Positions 12,281-13,541 of a stretch of 13,541 nucleotides of DNA are shown in pieces. The position numbers and the translations under genes are program-made. This DNA comes from Acidobacteriaceae bacterium (GTDB lineage: Bacteria > Acidobacteriota > Terriglobia > Terriglobales > Acidobacteriaceae): the NCBI GenBank assembly GCA_031296355.1, contig JARLFX010000129.1, forward strand, positions 1 through 13,541. The letters run 5' to 3'. Under the pieces are notes generated by a model. That model saw only the letters and a list, made by a program, of their open reading frames with translations. It searched no databases and was not told where the DNA came from. Numbering within the stretch: position 1 is the stretch's first letter; every line of letters begins with the position of its first letter.

Positions 12281-12306
12281 TAGCAATCGAAGGCTATGAG
12301 TGCTAA
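12280..12306 (+). promoter_or_regulatory. CIRCE operator (HrcA binding site)
   Basis: TTAGCAATC, a 9-bp spacer, then GAGTGCTAA. The right arm is the perfect CIRCE half-site; the left arm has A instead of C at its seventh base. HrcA binding here would cover the transcription start and repress groESL until heat shock. hrcA itself is not in the window. Confidence 0.93.
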
Positions 12307-12339
12307 TGCCCACGGATTGCGGCGAGCACCAGCCCTCAC

Positions 12340-12362
12340 TCCCGTAGAATCCGGGATTTTTT
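12340..12362 (+). promoter_or_regulatory. Short hairpin plus T-run in the groESL leader
   Basis: TCCCG and CGGGA form a 5-bp stem around TAGAATC, followed directly by TTTTTT. It has the layout of a weak intrinsic terminator about 55 nt into the leader and 60 nt before the groES start. Whether it pauses or attenuates transcription is inference. Confidence 0.4.
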
Positions 12363-12369
12363 CAACATT

Positions 12370-12391
12370 CGGCGGGCCATCCAGCCTGCCG
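12370..12391 (+). promoter_or_regulatory. Second leader hairpin upstream of groES
   Basis: CGGCGGGC and GCCTGCCG pair over 8 bp (one G-U) around CATCCA, ending 13 nt before the AAGGAG ribosome binding site at 12405-12410. It may stabilise the 5' leader. Confidence 0.4.
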
Positions 12392-12421
12392 CAAACCACG
12401 CTGTAAGGAGCATTGAGAGAC

Positions 12422-12721
12422 ATGGCAAAAACATCATTCACTCCCCTGCATGACCGCGTTCTCGTCCGTCGTATTGAAGAGGGCGAATCCATTCGCGGCG
12501 GCATCATCATCCCCGATTCCGCCAAGGAAAAGCCCCAGGAAGGCGAAGTCATCTCCGTCGGCAAGGGTAAGTCCAACGACGAAGGCAAGACCTTCCCCCT
12601 TGATGTCAAGGCAGGCGACCACATCCTCTTCGGCAAGTACTCCGGCACCGAGATCAAGCTCGACGGCGACGATTACCTCATCATGCGCGAAGAAGAAGTC
12701 CTCGGCATCCTCAAGAAGTAG
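12422..12721 (+). CDS. groES: Co-chaperonin GroES (Hsp10)
   Basis: A heptameric lid that caps GroEL and encloses folding substrates in the cytoplasm. The 99-residue product has the whole fold: [14 protein letters not shown] at the N-terminus, the mobile loop [20 protein letters not shown] that contacts GroEL through the III hydrophobic triplet, [31 protein letters not shown], and the closing [15 protein letters not shown]. It is a little longer than the usual 95-97. Start: the ATG at 12422 gives the expected [15 protein letters not shown] at 12405-12410 is 11 nt away. A TTG at 12413 would be only 2 nt from that site and is unlikely. Control is by the CIRCE promoter. groEL follows after a 125-bp spacer containing a palindromic repeat. 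Confidence 0.97.
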   Translation: MAKTSFTPLHDRVLVRRIEEGESIRGGIIIPDSAKEKPQEGEVISVGKGKSNDEGKTFPLDVKAGDHILFGKYSGTEIKLDGDDYLIMREEEVLGILKK

Positions 12722-12728
12722 TGGGTAG

Positions 12729-12792
12729 GTGTGGGCTTTAGCCCACACAATCAAATCCACCACCGAACCGGGCTTTAGCCCCTGAGGTATTT
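12729..12792. repeat. Bipartite palindromic (REP-like) repeat, copy B, in the groES-groEL spacer
   Basis: Hairpin 1 is GTGTGGGCTTTAGCCCACAC (12729-12748) and hairpin 2 is GGGCTTTAGCCC (12770-12781), with the same GAACC and CTGAGGTATT flanks as copy A at 8742-8805. It starts 8 bp after the groES stop, so it is transcribed as part of the operon mRNA and could form a processing or mRNA-stabilising structure between the two genes. Confidence 0.8.
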
Positions 12793-12825
12793 CACCTCAC
12801 ACACGATCAACGCTGCCCAATCTAA

Positions 12826-13541
<716 letters not shown>

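Overview
The window looks like chromosome of an Acidobacteriota member, probably class Terriglobia (Acidobacteriaceae-like). This is inferred from GC-rich, C-ending codons, an ECF sigma / DUF4252 / carboxypeptidase-regulatory-like gene cluster, and short extragenic palindromes of a kind I associate with that group. No composition or database search was run. There are 14 protein genes (two cut by the window edges) and no rRNA, tRNA, transposase or CRISPR array that I can see.

Layout. 1-3677 is all minus strand: a cut-off secreted protein of unknown function, glutamate formimidoyltransferase (ftcD), a PagL-like outer-membrane lipid A deacylase homologue and the YebC translation factor. 3909-6342 is plus strand: a cytoplasmic GH13 alpha-amylase and a five-helix membrane protein with a C-terminal SRPBCC domain. 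6339-6809 holds two small minus-strand membrane proteins. 6858-8446 holds purQ, a strong terminator hairpin and a CpsB/YwqE-type PHP-domain phosphatase. 8447-8838 is a gene-free island packed with five kinds of repeat. 8839-12046 is minus strand: an SDR oxidoreductase, then (read in transcription order from 12046) an ECF sigma factor, a probable one-helix anti-sigma factor, a secreted DUF4252 protein and a secreted carboxypeptidase-regulatory-like protein. 12251 to the end is the groES-groEL operon with a sigma-70 promoter, a CIRCE (HrcA) operator, a structured leader and a truncated groEL.

How the genes work together. Most are housekeeping or unrelated single genes. The two coherent units are the sigma / anti-sigma / DUF4252 group, probably an envelope-responsive regulon, and the heat-shock groESL operon under CIRCE control.

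The least ordinary content is between the genes. At least four repeat families recur within 13.5 kb, and in three of them the copies differ by paired changes that preserve a hairpin. One bipartite palindromic repeat sits inside the groES-groEL spacer and again in the 8.4-8.8 kb island. Several genes lack a Shine-Dalgarno sequence and instead have a -10-like box 6-9 nt before the start codon, which suggests leaderless mRNAs.
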